Shown here in pieces: positions 1 to 10,738 of a stretch of 64,000 bases of DNA. The notes beneath the pieces are model-generated. The model did not search any database and was not told the origin of the DNA. It was given only the letters and a program-made list of their open reading frames with translations. Each line of letters starts with the position of its first letter. Position 1 is the stretch's first letter. The stretch comes from Anaspis maculata (taxonomy: Eukaryota > Arthropoda > Insecta > Coleoptera > Scraptiidae), in contig OX421967.1 of assembly GCA_949128115.1 (NCBI GenBank), positions 23,638,635 through 23,702,634 of the forward strand. The letters run 5' to 3'. The position numbers and the translations under genes are program-made.

Positions 1-1051
1 ACGTGTCGGAATTTATTTTTATGAAAACCGACCGGTACACGCCAGATCTGATTTATTGAAACATGTTTTTCCATTATTGTTTCCAACAAAATGCTTTGCA
101 TATTTATCAACGACTGACCGCCAAGTATTTTCGACCGATGAATATTTAATATAAAAGGCGACCCTCCGCTATGTCGATGCTGGGGGTGAATCCCGCAATC
201 CATTCGTATCGTCCGACCGTCCCCATTCGAGAAGAATCAGGACATAAATGAAAATAAAATAAAACACGCCGGGATTATAAACTGTGACCAGGGGAAACTG
301 AATTTCTATTCAGCAAAATTTATGCAAAAAAAGTGGTCATTGTCATGAGAAGCCTTTTTATGTTCCCTTTGATAAATATACAGCAAAGCTCTGCCACAAA
401 ATCATATTTCATTTTTAAAGGTGGTCGCTGTATAAATAGAAGCCAGCAGAGAGATTTTGGATTTTATTCTTCGATTTATATTAGGGGTAGGTAGTGGCAA
501 AAACATCAAGCAAATATTTGAGTGAGTTTCCTCCGAATGTTCCCCCTTTGTTGTTTCAAGAGATCAGGAAGGGGCTGGGATATAGGATCCGTGTGCTGAA
601 ATATTAAACGTTTTATTGATATTAAATTTTTATTACCTACCTATCCCTGATGATGTGTCTGACAGTGAATTATTCATGCGAAAAAATTTGGATCAGGATT
701 AAGATTTAATAGAAGAAGAAAAAAGTAATAAACTCAATATACTGAGCTCAAAGTCTTATTTTGTGGTATTAAAAAAAAGGTTAAAGTGGAACGCCGGAAA
801 AATCCAGCGCTCGATTTATTTTCAGCGTTCAAATTTGATTGCATACTTAATTGAAAAGGAAATTGCGAACAAGAAGTGGCTTAATGATAAATTGATAGAC
901 ACCTAGTTAAACTACTTGAACACAACACGGCTTGGAAACGGACGAGAAAAATCAATCAAGTAAAAATGTTCAATTAAATCACGGGAAGAGAATTCAATGT
1001 CAACATTATCAATCCAAATATGGAAAACATTTTCGCTGGTGTTGAAGAGTT
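1..1051. other. Gene-free AT-rich stretch
   Basis: I see no convincing exon, RNA gene or complete mobile element here. No open frame resembles a known protein. It is ordinary AT-rich insect intergenic sequence up to the hAT-like insertion that follows. Confidence 0.5.
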
Positions 1052-1079
1052 GTCGTCCCTAGGGATGGGCGATATCGTC

Positions 1080-1520
1080 ATCCGGATATCAAAGTTTGAT
1101 AAGAAAAAAATATCGATAATTATTGATATATCAAATATCGATAATTATCAAAGTATCAAAAATTGACAATTATCAAAATATGTATGAAAAATCAATAATT
1201 ATCAAAGTATCAAATATTGATAATTATCAAAATATCAAATATCAATAAATATCAAAGTATCAAAAATTGATAATTTTAAAAATATCAATATAAAAATAAG
1301 GATATTGTAATAACATGAAAAAATTTATCACTATGTTCAATCTTGACTTGCATGATGAGTGAAACTTATTACTTCTTTGGCAGTCTTTGGTCTTTATATT
1401 TTATTTAAAATGATATTTTGATGTTATGATAACCATTGTCTATGATATTCTGATAATTATCAATATTTGATATTTTGATAATTATCGACATTTGATATTT
1501 TGATAATTATCATTATAGGG
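1080..1520. repeat. AT-rich internal repeat of the hAT-like element
   Basis: Short words such as TGATAATTATCAAAATATC recur many times with small variations. Because TGATAATTATCA is itself palindromic, both strands look alike. The same word type reappears next to the right terminus (about 4320-4380), so the repeat belongs to the hAT-like element and was split by the later insertions. Confidence 0.7.
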
Positions 1521-1714
1521 CTATCTGTTTTGAAAAATTCTATATACATACTACGAAATCATTTATACAATAAGTAATTTCAATTTACACTTTACCCTTT
1601 TACTCTGTTCATATTCTTATTATTATGTTATACCTTTTTGAAATGTATTCTTTGTTGATATAGCAACCCAAAGTGTTGGGAAGAAGTAATTTTTAAATAA
1701 AATTTCTATATATA

Positions 1715-2754
1715 CAGGGTGGTCCGACTTTTAAGTCATTAAATTCAAGGATTGATAGAGAATGAAAAATGAAGGGGACTTTCTTCAGAAAACATATTTG
1801 AGAAATGTCTAGTAACAGAGATACAGCCCTTCAAAGATGGAAATAAATAATCGTTTTTTCCGCATAACTTTTGAACCGTTCAACCGATTTAATTCAAAAT
1901 AGAAGTAAAGGTTTACTGAAATTATCCCCTGTCAAACAATCATAACATGTTCCATAAAAAGTTTCAGGAGCGTAGACATTACGGGGTGTCCCTACTTTTC
2001 CCCCCCTATTTCTCACCCCCCTAGTTATTTTTGGAAACTGTTCATAATTTTGAATTCCACGTTCAATTTAGAAGAAAAAATCAAAGGTTGCAAAATTTTG
2101 ATTAGAGGCTTTGTTTAGGAGATATTTAGGATTGAAGGTTTGGAAAAGATCTCAAAAGCACAACTTTCAAAGGTCTAAAAATTAAAATCCAAAAAAACTC
2201 ATGATTTCTCAGCTGAAATAGGTTTTCTAGAATTTCTAAGTTGATAAACCACCATTTTTTCCAAAACACGAGAAATTTTCAGGAAAAAAACAATTTGGGC
2301 TCTGGAAAGTGGCGATTTCGGGATTCCAAAGTTTGAAACTTAAATATCTCCTAAACGAAGCCTCTAATCAAAATTTTGCAAGGGTGACTTTTTCTTCTAA
2401 ATTGAACGTAGAACTCAAAATTATGAACAGTTTCCAAAAATAACTTGGGAGGTGAAAAATAGGGGAGGAAAAGTAGGGACACCCCCTAATGTCTACGCCC
2501 CTGAAACTTTTTTATGGAACGTGTTATGATTGTTCGACAGGGGATAATTTCAGTAAACATTTGGTTCCATTTTGAATTAAATCGGTTTAACGGTTCAAAA
2601 ATTATGCGGAAAAAACGATTATTTATTTCCAACTTTGAAGGGCTGTATCTCTGTTATTTGGCATTTTTCAAATATGTTTTCTGGAGAAAGTCCCCTCCAT
2701 TTTTCATTCTCTATCGACCCTTGAATTTAATAACATAAAAGTCGGACCACCCTG
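1715..2754. mobile_element. Foldback element A (CAGGGTGG ends)
   Basis: A long palindrome. The left arm beginning CAGGGTGGTCCGACTTTTAA is matched in reverse complement by the right arm ending at 2754 with few mismatches, and the arms extend almost to the middle, so single strands could fold into a hairpin of roughly 0.5 kb. It is flanked by TATATA on both sides, consistent with a TA or TATA target. It encodes nothing recognisable; the small open frames are products of the palindrome. Assignment to Tc1/mariner-type MITEs is inferred from the TA flanks only. Confidence 0.75.
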
Positions 2755-2760
2755 TATATA

Positions 2761-4309
2761 CAGGGTGTCCCGTTTTTCAACGCTCACTATTGGTATCTCG
2801 GAAACGGTGAGAGATACAGAGTCGGTTAAATTACAAAAAAGTTGCGCAATTTTATGACTATTTCAAAAATGTCAAAATATCAAAGATATCTTATATCTTA
2901 TATTATATCAGAAATATCCCAAAAAAACAGAAAAATGCCGAATTCCTAAAATTGAAATAACTTTTTTATTATGACAGCTATCAATTTGAAATTTGGTATC
3001 CTGACATTTTTTAAGGTCCTTGATCGACTGACGTCAAAAATTGTTTCCTACACCTACTTGTTTTTGAGATATGACAATTAACTTAATTTTTTCTTATGGG
3101 CACCATATCATTTATCCACCCCATAAAACTCATCTTTTCTTTCCCTTTACAAAGATATAAAACACTCGTGGAATTTTTGTCAAAATAACCTGTAAAAATT
3201 GAAAAAACCATTTCTGGGGCGAATAAATCTAGTTACCGGTTCGGTTGCCATGCTCTCGTGGCATAATAACAATGGCATTCGGTTGCCATGGTCTGTTGAT
3301 TTTGGAAAAAGTTGAGTTACATCCGTTTTTCAACAGGTATTTGATAATGATAATAGATAATGATAAAACAAATACAAAACCAAGTATAACACAAAATAAC
3401 ATCGCAATAGCAATAAACATTTATAATTTACAATTACTCGAAATGAGTTCCATTTTGCGGGGAACGCTCAAAGATCGAATTTGTGGTTCATGACAGAACA
3501 TCCCACAAAGCAACCAAGAGCTGGAAGTAAGGAGCTGATGATGCGTTTCAGTCAATTAATAACCCGCACGATATCAGCGCAGCCGTTGAAAACATGGCTA
3601 AAAGGCACACAACTCGCATAAAGCAAAAAGAGAACCAATTCAGACAATTGTAAATTATGAATGTTTATTGCTATTGCTATGTAATTTTGTGTTATACTTA
3701 GTTCTGTATTTGTTTATTGTTATTCATTATCATTATCAAATACACAAAAACGGAATATACCTGAACATTTTCCAAAATCAAACGACCATAGCAACCAAAT
3801 GCCATTGTTTATATGCCACAAGAGCATGGCAACCGAAGCGGTAACTCGATTTTTTCGCCTCAGAAACAGTTTTTCCAATTTTTACAGGTTATTTTGACAA
3901 AAATGCCACAAGTGTTTTATATCTTTGTAAAGAAGAAGAAAAGATGAGTTTTATGGGGGGGATAAATGATATGGTGTCCATAAAAAAAAATTAAGTTAAC
4001 TGTCATATCTCAAAAACTAGTAAGCGCAGGAGAAAAATATTAACGTCAGTCGATCAAGGACCTTGAAAAATGTCAAGATACCAATTTTTAAATTGATAGC
4101 TGTCATAATAAAGAAATGATTTGGAATTTTCGAATTCGGCATTTTTCAGTTTTTTTGGGATATTTCAAAAATGACAGAAGATATCTTGGATATCTTAAAA
4201 TATTTGAGATAGTCATAAAATTGCGCAATTTTTTTGTAATTTAACCGACTCTGTATCTCTTACCGTTTCCGAGATACCAATAGTGAGCGTTGAAAAACGG
4301 GACACCCTG
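2761..4309. mobile_element. Foldback element B (CAGGGTGTCCC ends)
   Basis: The arm starting CAGGGTGTCCCGTTTTTCAA returns in reverse complement at the right end (to 4309). Arms of about 0.7 kb surround a short unique centre around 3.45-3.65 kb. It abuts element A with only TATATA between them, and TATATA also follows its right end. The subterminal word GAGATACAGAGTCGGTTAAA is shared with the element at 20226-21145, so the two belong to one family. No coding capacity. Confidence 0.75.
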
Positions 4310-4530
4310 TATATATGTTTTTAAAACGATATCATTAGTTGATATATCGATATATTGATAAATTTATTGATATATCAATAGTTTTGCCCATCCATAGTCG
4401 TCCCTGATGGACAGTCGGTCAAATAGGGGCTTGAAAGGTCGGGTGCGTCTTGCCGTGACTAAGATGCGAACACCTTTTGGACGCTGACTCGGACGCTGAG
4501 TACCTACCTATATCCTGTACACTTTTTATT

Positions 4531-4702
4531 TTCAGTAGAATGACTTTTTGAAGCAAAAAATAAGTGACAAGCTGAAGCGCTAGGAGGATTCAGCTGATGG
4601 CAGCTGATAGTTTCGCTCCAAAACTTTGCAGGTGCCATCAGCCGTAGCCGTAGCCCCCCAGATTGTCACTTTATTTTTGCTCCAAAAAGTCATTCTACTG
4701 AA
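4531..4702. mobile_element. Short inverted-repeat element (MITE)
   Basis: The left end TTCAGTAGAATGACTTTTTG and the right end ending CATTCTACTGAA are near-perfect inverted repeats about 37 bp long. The interior also contains partly inverted GCTGATGGCA-type words. Too short to encode a protein. Superfamily unknown. Confidence 0.55.
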
Positions 4703-4703
4703 T

Positions 4704-5879
4704 TTAAAACGTGAACGGCATATACTGCTGAGCTGAGTTTCTTTCTACGCTACGTTCTGACTCTCCCTTTGGGAGTTGAGCCACATACTTAGTTGAGCTA
4801 GAGCTGTTTGACTGTCGATGAGAAAATTGCCGAGAAGCGCGGTTAGAGAATGTTGGACACTTGGATCCTTTGTTTGGATCAGCCCTAGACATACAGATAA
4901 ATCTGAATTTTTCGCCACATTTAGAAATTGACACGCAATTTGTTAAATGAAGTGTGAAGTCTACTAAATCTCGCACGCTCTACAAGACGGAAAATCTGTT
5001 GAGAGCGGAATAAAACTTCCCCGGCAGTATCCAGAGACGTCAGTAATGATTTTGATCTGAGCATCCTTTCGGGAAGATGAGACCTGATTGGAAAATTAAA
5101 GAGAAAAATCGACCAAGTCGAATGATCATCTTGAAAGACTAGCTTGTGCATACACATCAAAAAGCATCGCGGTTTGAAGAGTCTTAAGGGGCTGCAGAAC
5201 CTCATTCGTCAGAATATTCTGTTTCATAGGAAGAAGATTCTCTAGGTTTCTCCATCTGGGAAACACTCGGGAAATTGTGAAAAAAAAGTTCGAAAATGTT
5301 CAACAACCAATCAAATACCTATTGTTTGAAAAATGATTGGTGAAAATCAATTCCCGGGTTACTACTGGAGTTTTGAAAGCTACAGAAAACACGAGAGGCT
5401 TATCGGAGCCCCAAATTACATCTGAAGGCACAAAGGATAGGGGCCCGCTGTTGTCCTAAACAGCACAAAAGGGGACACGCTACTACACCAGTATTTGCCA
5501 CACTCATGCGGCCTGTCAATTTGACATAGATACCTATAAAATTTGTCAGACCGATGAAACAAAATTTACAGGTTTGGTTGCCAAGGATAATATGAAATGG
5601 TCCAAAAGCGGGTGAACGGTTGAGTCCACGTGGTTTCGGCTAGGAAAAAGTTTTAAAATTCTTAGCACCCATCCGAGGGATGGTATAAAACTCCGCCCTA
5701 CTGCAGGCTTGGTTTGATTCTTTTGTTGGGCTCTGCCGAGTTCCAATCTATCGGATATATGGTGAATATAATTAAATGGCAAAGTTTTGAAAAAATGGCG
5801 GCCAAAAAGTGAATGTTTCGAAAATTTTCATTCAATAATCCGTCATGAAATTTTCGAATTAATAACATCTAACTTATGC
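4704..5879. other. Unassigned intergenic sequence
   Basis: Open frames of 78-94 codons exist on the minus strand, but none shows a domain, a sensible start context or splice partners. I recognise no repeat family here. Confidence 0.4.
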
Positions 5880-5950
5880 TAGGAACCGTAAGCCGCACAT
5901 AGGTATAAGCATAACTTATGCTTATACCTATGTGCGGCTTACGGTTCCTA
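5880..5950. repeat. Perfect 71-bp palindrome
   Basis: Two 35-bp arms, the first beginning TAGGAACCGTAAGCCGCACA, are exact reverse complements separated by a single C at 5915. Such a structure can extrude as a cruciform or form a hairpin with essentially no loop. No terminal duplication was recognised, so it is annotated as a palindrome rather than a transposon. Confidence 0.9.
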
Positions 5951-6875
5951 AACTATATCTCTTCAAAGTCAATTAGCTCTTAAAGTTTACTCTGTAGTTG
6001 CATAACAACTAAACTGGGCAAAAATTGAAGTGAACCACCCCGAAATTGTGCCTCGGTAAAAATAAGGATATCTGGAGAGAAAAAATATCCCGATTTTGGG
6101 AATTTTTTTGGTACTCGATAGATTAATTTTCTGACTGCAATGCAACATCTTAGATCACCCGATTGTGGTCTTTATATACAGTATACAGGGTGAAAATGAC
6201 AATAAAAGGAGTGTAAAAATGACCGGACTTTGGCAGGGTGCCGTTTCAAAAAAACAAGTCGCAGAATTTTTTTATCACATTTTCAAAAAGCCACCATCAA
6301 TATCTCGAAAGAGTTTTGGATTTTTATTTGATCGTACTTTGCTTTTCCAAAGAGTTATTGATTTTTATATGATTTTTTGATTTTTGGTACAGACTCTGCC
6401 AGAGGTCTTGCTCATCTTTGAAATTCGACAGGAACGTACACAATAGATGAATAAAATGTACCATGAAAAAATTTGATCCCACTAGCTCCCAGAAATGGTA
6501 AAGACTTTTACTCCTTTTGAGCTTATGACAAATCAAGCATGCTGTGACATTGCATTACATGGTAAATAGCCCAGGGTGGTTCAAAATACACCACTGGTAA
6601 GTATCCGTTGCATCAAGGTTGTCATAGTTACCAGTTTGTCCCATCATGATGGGTGCTAGTTTTACTGCTCAAATCTCGATCCATAAATTACAAAACAAAC
6701 CGAAACAAAGAATAGGTAACTTTTTGAAAAAAACAAAATATGATCAGAAACCTAAAACTATTTTTGAGGTATTGATATACGCTTCCCAAAAATGTGACCT
6801 ACAAAATTCTGCGACTTGTTAGCCCAAAACGGGACCTTGATGAACTCAGGTCTCTTTTCCACTTCTTCCATTGTC
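5951..6875. other. Intergenic, with one stranded CAGGGTG-type end
   Basis: A TATACAGGGTGAAAATGACA terminus at about 6181-6200 and the following 300 bp resemble the sequence after 59447 (both run into a 'caatatctcgaaa' segment). I do not find the matching opposite terminus, so it looks like a half element. No gene is visible. Confidence 0.4.
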
Positions 6876-6883
6876 CCATCATC

Positions 6884-7314
6884 CAGTGGCGTACCAAAGG
6901 GGAGGGGGCGGGGGTACGGTCTGCACCGGGTACCAGCAGTAAGGGGGTGTCAGTGTCGGATTATTCGAAGTGCAAAAAGAATCCCAGATTTTAAGCGCAA
7001 GGCCTTGGAGGGTGTTAAACAAGCTGGTGAAGACCCGATTTCCAAAAAAAAATATTCTACGGCGCTTTTTTTTCTCACGTTAGTCGCTAGTGTTTTCCGG
7101 TTTGTCAAGAAATCGTTCTTCTATCTGAATATACCATGTCAACAATTAGCTGTTGCGCGATTTTCCGATCCTAAAAGTCCCATGGCGCAAAATTGCTTAA
7201 ATCGGCAGAGGGGGTGTCACTACAGTCTGCAGCTCATTCTCTAGGTAGGTTTGGGGAAGGGGGGTGTCACAGGATAGTCCGCCCTGGGTGACAAATACGC
7301 TGGGTACGCCACTG
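6884..7314. mobile_element. hAT-like MITE, CAGTGGCGTACC ends
   Basis: The termini CAGTGGCGTACC and GGTACGCCACTG are perfect inverted repeats. Both flanks carry the 8-bp duplication CCATCATC (6876-6883, 7315-7322). CAGTGGCG is a common start for insect hAT elements. The interior is G-rich with no transposase; an open frame through it is fortuitous. Confidence 0.85.
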
Positions 7315-7671
7315 CCATCATCCAATAGATGAGGTCAACAATCAGGTGATTAAAGATGTTAACTTGTGGTTAAAAGATTACTCTATCGAGCACCACAAAC
7401 ATTTTCAGAATCGGGCAATTTTTGCTTGAGAGATTCTCATTTTGGTCGAGGCAAAATTTCGGGGTGGCCCACTTCATTGACATTTCTGATAGCGTTTTCG
7501 AGTCACTAGAACCGATCCAGTTCGGCTCTAAAATCAGAGGATTCGAGTGGTTCTCAAAAATCCTTACCCAATCAGTAATAGCGATTTTCGAGCTGAACTG
7601 GCTCGTTCTGGCCAGTCGAAGACGCCATGATTTTCTGAAAATTAATGATCTGTGGTTGACAAATAATTATT

Positions 7672-7813
7672 GGTGCGATTCTCTAAAAAATAAAATAACA
7701 TTCCATAAAGGCTCTGTTACGCTGTTATTAGGTACCTAGGCAACAGCCAATGGCCGACACGAATTTTCACATAACACAGCGTTTCTGAAATGTTATTTTT
7801 TACAGAATAGCAC
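7672..7813. mobile_element. Short foldback MITE, copy 1
   Basis: Starts GGTGCGATTCTCTAAAAAAT and ends with the inverted version ...ACAGAATAGCAC, with AACATTCC/GGAATGTT subterminal blocks. A second copy lies in inverse orientation at 33741-33868 inside an RMDN intron. Non-coding. Confidence 0.7.
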
Positions 7814-8452
7814 TATAAATGTTATTCATGGTTAATTCGACTGCCACATGGATCTGGGATCAACTCAACATGCTGATTGGATGCTAAAAGTTGATACTCC
7901 AGGTAGTTCTAGAAACCATAACTCAAGAACCGCAAGTAGCACGTAGACGATTGAGATGTCAAATTGTAGAGAATTTCAAATTTCATTCGTATGTAAACGT
8001 ATCAACCTCACGTTGACCAATAAAATTGAAATATTGATTGAAAAAAAAAATCGGGCGCATTTTTTTCAATATGGCGCTGGCGGCCAGAGCGGCAGAGATA
8101 CAATGTGAAAAAGCAGAAATTCCGAAAAGACACCTCAAAGTCTATATTAATGGCAAGTTTTAAAAATATCGGATAACTTGAAAAAGCGCCGTATTTTAGC
8201 GTATCTTATAAAAGACAATTTTGACCGTTTTCCGGTACATGTTATTCAAATTAAAGTATGAAGTGGTAAAAGAACTTATATGTCTACAAAATGACGTTCA
8301 AGTGTTGAAAATCTGTTGAAAAATAAACGAGATACAGCCAGTTTCTTATTACCAGGCAGAGCCCTTCATTGGCGCATCCACCCAGCCCATGTCAATGTTC
8401 CCCCATAATTTTTCATGATCCTTGATGGTCCAGAGTGAGCTGTAGATCCATA
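7814..8452. other. Unassigned intergenic sequence
   Basis: No gene, RNA or bounded repeat recognised. Confidence 0.4.
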
Positions 8453-9056
8453 CAGGCTGTCCCAAAACCATCTCACTCCGAGTCCAGAACGACATGTATG
8501 AAATCCACTAAGAACTCGAAAAAAAAAATAGTGAAAAAATAATTACGTTTATTTTTGAAGATATTTGGGGTCAAAGGGTGAGACTTCGCTGCTCTCTATT
8601 TTCGTTATTCGAAGTGATTTTGAAAACTGAGTGTCATAGACTAATCACTTAAAATTATCAACCACTGGATGTGGACAAAAACGCCTGTAAAAATTCTTCT
8701 ACATGGAAACGAAAAGTGTCATATCTTGTACTAAATTATTTTAGGGAAGAAGAGGATATTCTGCAGGCATCATTGAAGAAAACTAGATCTTTGTGATTTT
8801 GACTCACCCTGTATCGTAAGCTAGAATTCAGTCCACTCCCATTAGTTGATAATTTTTACTGGTTGGTCTGGCACAAACAGTTTCCCAAAATCTCTTGAAA
8901 TAACGAAAATATTGAGCGGCGAAGTCCCAACCTTTGACCCCCCCCCCATACCTTCGAAAAGAAACGTCATTTATTTTTTTAAATATTTTTCTCGTGTTCT
9001 TGAGTGGATTCTAAATACCGCGCTGAACTCGGAATGCGATACTTTTAAGTCACCTG
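8453..9056. mobile_element. CAGGGTG foldback, family C, copy 1
   Basis: Decayed outer ends CAGGCTG (8453) and CACCTG (9056) face each other as inverted repeats; the right end carries the family word GGAATGCGATACTTTTAAG. An internal CACCCTGTA terminus remains near 8805-8815, the counterpart of the inner ends seen in better preserved copies. It is flanked on the right by TATA. Non-coding. Confidence 0.55.
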
Positions 9057-9084
9057 TATATCATCACGAATGCTATAAGAAGAA

Positions 9085-9629
9085 TAACTATAAGAACAAA
9101 ATATGACTCTTTTTCTTTTCATAGGAAAAATTTTTGTGGCGTTTTTAAAGGAAAATGTATTTTTGATATTAATGAATTAAATAGAAGTTCACTGCATACC
9201 CAATGGGCCGATAATTTTTTCTGATTAGTCGATCACAAAATCACTTCGAATAACGGAAATAGTGAATGGCGAAGTCCCACCCTTCGATCTCCCATATCTT
9301 CAATAATAAACGTCATCAATTTTTTCAATATTTTTTGCGTTCTCGAGGGGATTCCAAGTATCGCTTTGGACTCGAGATGCGCTACTTTTGAGACATCCTC
9401 ATCCATCCTGTCTGTATAGAATCTTTCACGAAGCCTACAAAAAATAAAAACTCCTCTTCTTTTATTTTCAAAGTTCCGAAGGGTTGAAAAAGGTCGAAGG
9501 GTGACCCTTTGAGAGCCCCTCTAGTTTCCTTATTTCAAAAAATTTTAGTCAACTGTTGATGACAGAATTATGTGATAAAAAAATCAGCCACTGGATGCGT
9601 GTACTGATTTTATTTGTTTTCTATACAGG
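9085..9629. repeat. Broken foldback halves (families C and F)
   Basis: 9085-9415 matches the centre-to-right half of family C (compare 28800-29144). 9430-9629 resembles the left half of families C/F, up to their inner TATACAGGGTGAGTCA terminus. That inner terminus is split by the hAT-like insertion at 9630 and resumes at 10112. Confidence 0.5.
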
Positions 9630-10111
9630 TAGGCGCGTGCTGGGACCCTGAAGAGGGCTCGGGCGATTTCATGTCAAAAGGCCCTTTGTCACAGAAAGCC
9701 CCCCCCCCTCCCGACTGATACTTCGCCAGGTAAAATAAAGTGTTAGTAATTTTGAAATATTTTCCCCCAAAATTTCTCCATTCAAAAGAATCCAAGTAAG
9801 GACTTTCCGTTGGGACGCTTTGTATTTCAAGTACACTACATGTCCATCTTAAATAGGTACCTATTTCACGCCGTGAGTCCGTGACCGACGGCGATTCGAT
9901 TATTTCTTACAAAATATCCTGAAAAGATTTGAAAGTCTGGAAATCAATTAGATATTTAGGCAGGTACTTAATGTTGTGCTTAAAAAAATATATTCAATTT
10001 TTTTAGAATAAAAATAATTTTGAAAAAAAAAACAAGAAAGGCCCCAAAAGGCCTGATGGCTGGGGGCCTACCGGGAAATGTCCGGCTGCCCGGTGGGCTA
10101 GCACGCGCCTG
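9630..10111. mobile_element. hAT-like MITE inserted in a foldback inner terminus
   Basis: The ends TAGGCGCGTGCT and AGCACGCGCCTG match in inverted orientation except at the first base. The flanks carry TATACAGG at 9622-9629 and 10112-10119, an 8-bp duplication. The target is itself the TATACAGGGTGAGTC inner terminus of a foldback element, giving the order of insertion. The interior has poly-C/G tracts and no transposase. Confidence 0.75.
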
Positions 10112-10738
10112 TATACAGGGCGAGTCAGACACCTCGAAAATTGTTTTTTATCAAACCTACCTTTTAACTATTCGATTGGTCCTTCAATCCACGTTTCCCG
10201 AAAGGCTTCTGCGCATACCTGTGGAAGTAGAACGTTGCCATATCTATATCACGACAACAAGTTGACAACACTGTAATACGGTGTGCGTGTGTAATGTTAC
10301 GCAAATTTCAGCTGACAGCGCTTGACGTCGATTTGACGTTTCGACAGATCTAACCAAATAACGCTCTTGTTTCGTCGATCGCCTTGCAGCTCGTTGTGTT
10401 TCGTATCACCTGAATCTTTCCTGCGTCTTTCTGCCATACGGCACGTAACATTTCATTCTGAACAATATATTCACGGAAGATTTTGCCGTGTTTGCTTCCG
10501 AGCTGGACGTGTCTGCGGTGTTCTGTGTTTGCGTGCGATTTTCTTGGACTTGCTGTTGAGCGATTTCCGGGCCGTTTGGACGGGGGTTCCTTTCGGACCT
10601 GGGGAGGGTTCTGTATACCTCTAATCCGCCATCGTTCGCTGTTGTGCCAGAGTTTGGTGAGATCGTTGCATATTTTAAATTGTTGAGTTGTGTCTGTTTC
10701 CTTATCACTCACTTTTTGTGCGATAAGAGCCGTGCTGT

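Larger units (their letters stand above)
1060..4396. mobile_element. hAT-like non-autonomous element, interrupted by two foldback elements
   Basis: The ends are TAGGGATGGGC on the left and GCCCATCCATA on the right, a one-mismatch terminal inverted repeat. The same 8 bp, GTCGTCCC, lie on both sides (1052-1059 and 4397-4404), the duplication size expected of hAT transposases. The element's own DNA is only about 740 bp: 1060-1712 plus 4311-4396. Most of it is a degenerate AT-rich repeat built from ATCAAATATCGATAATT-like words. The rest is two later foldback insertions at 1715-2754 and 2761-4309. There is no transposase coding, so it must have been moved in trans. The hAT assignment rests on TIR form and duplication length. 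Confidence 0.75.

Noticed and set aside
6816..7244. 142-codon plus-strand ORF
   Set aside because: It runs across the boundary of the hAT-like MITE at 6884; the frame is accidental.
10350..10712. 120-codon minus-strand ORF upstream of the LINE
   Set aside because: Low-complexity composition, lies antisense to the presumed LINE 5' UTR, overlapping open frames exist in other phases, and no domain is visible.
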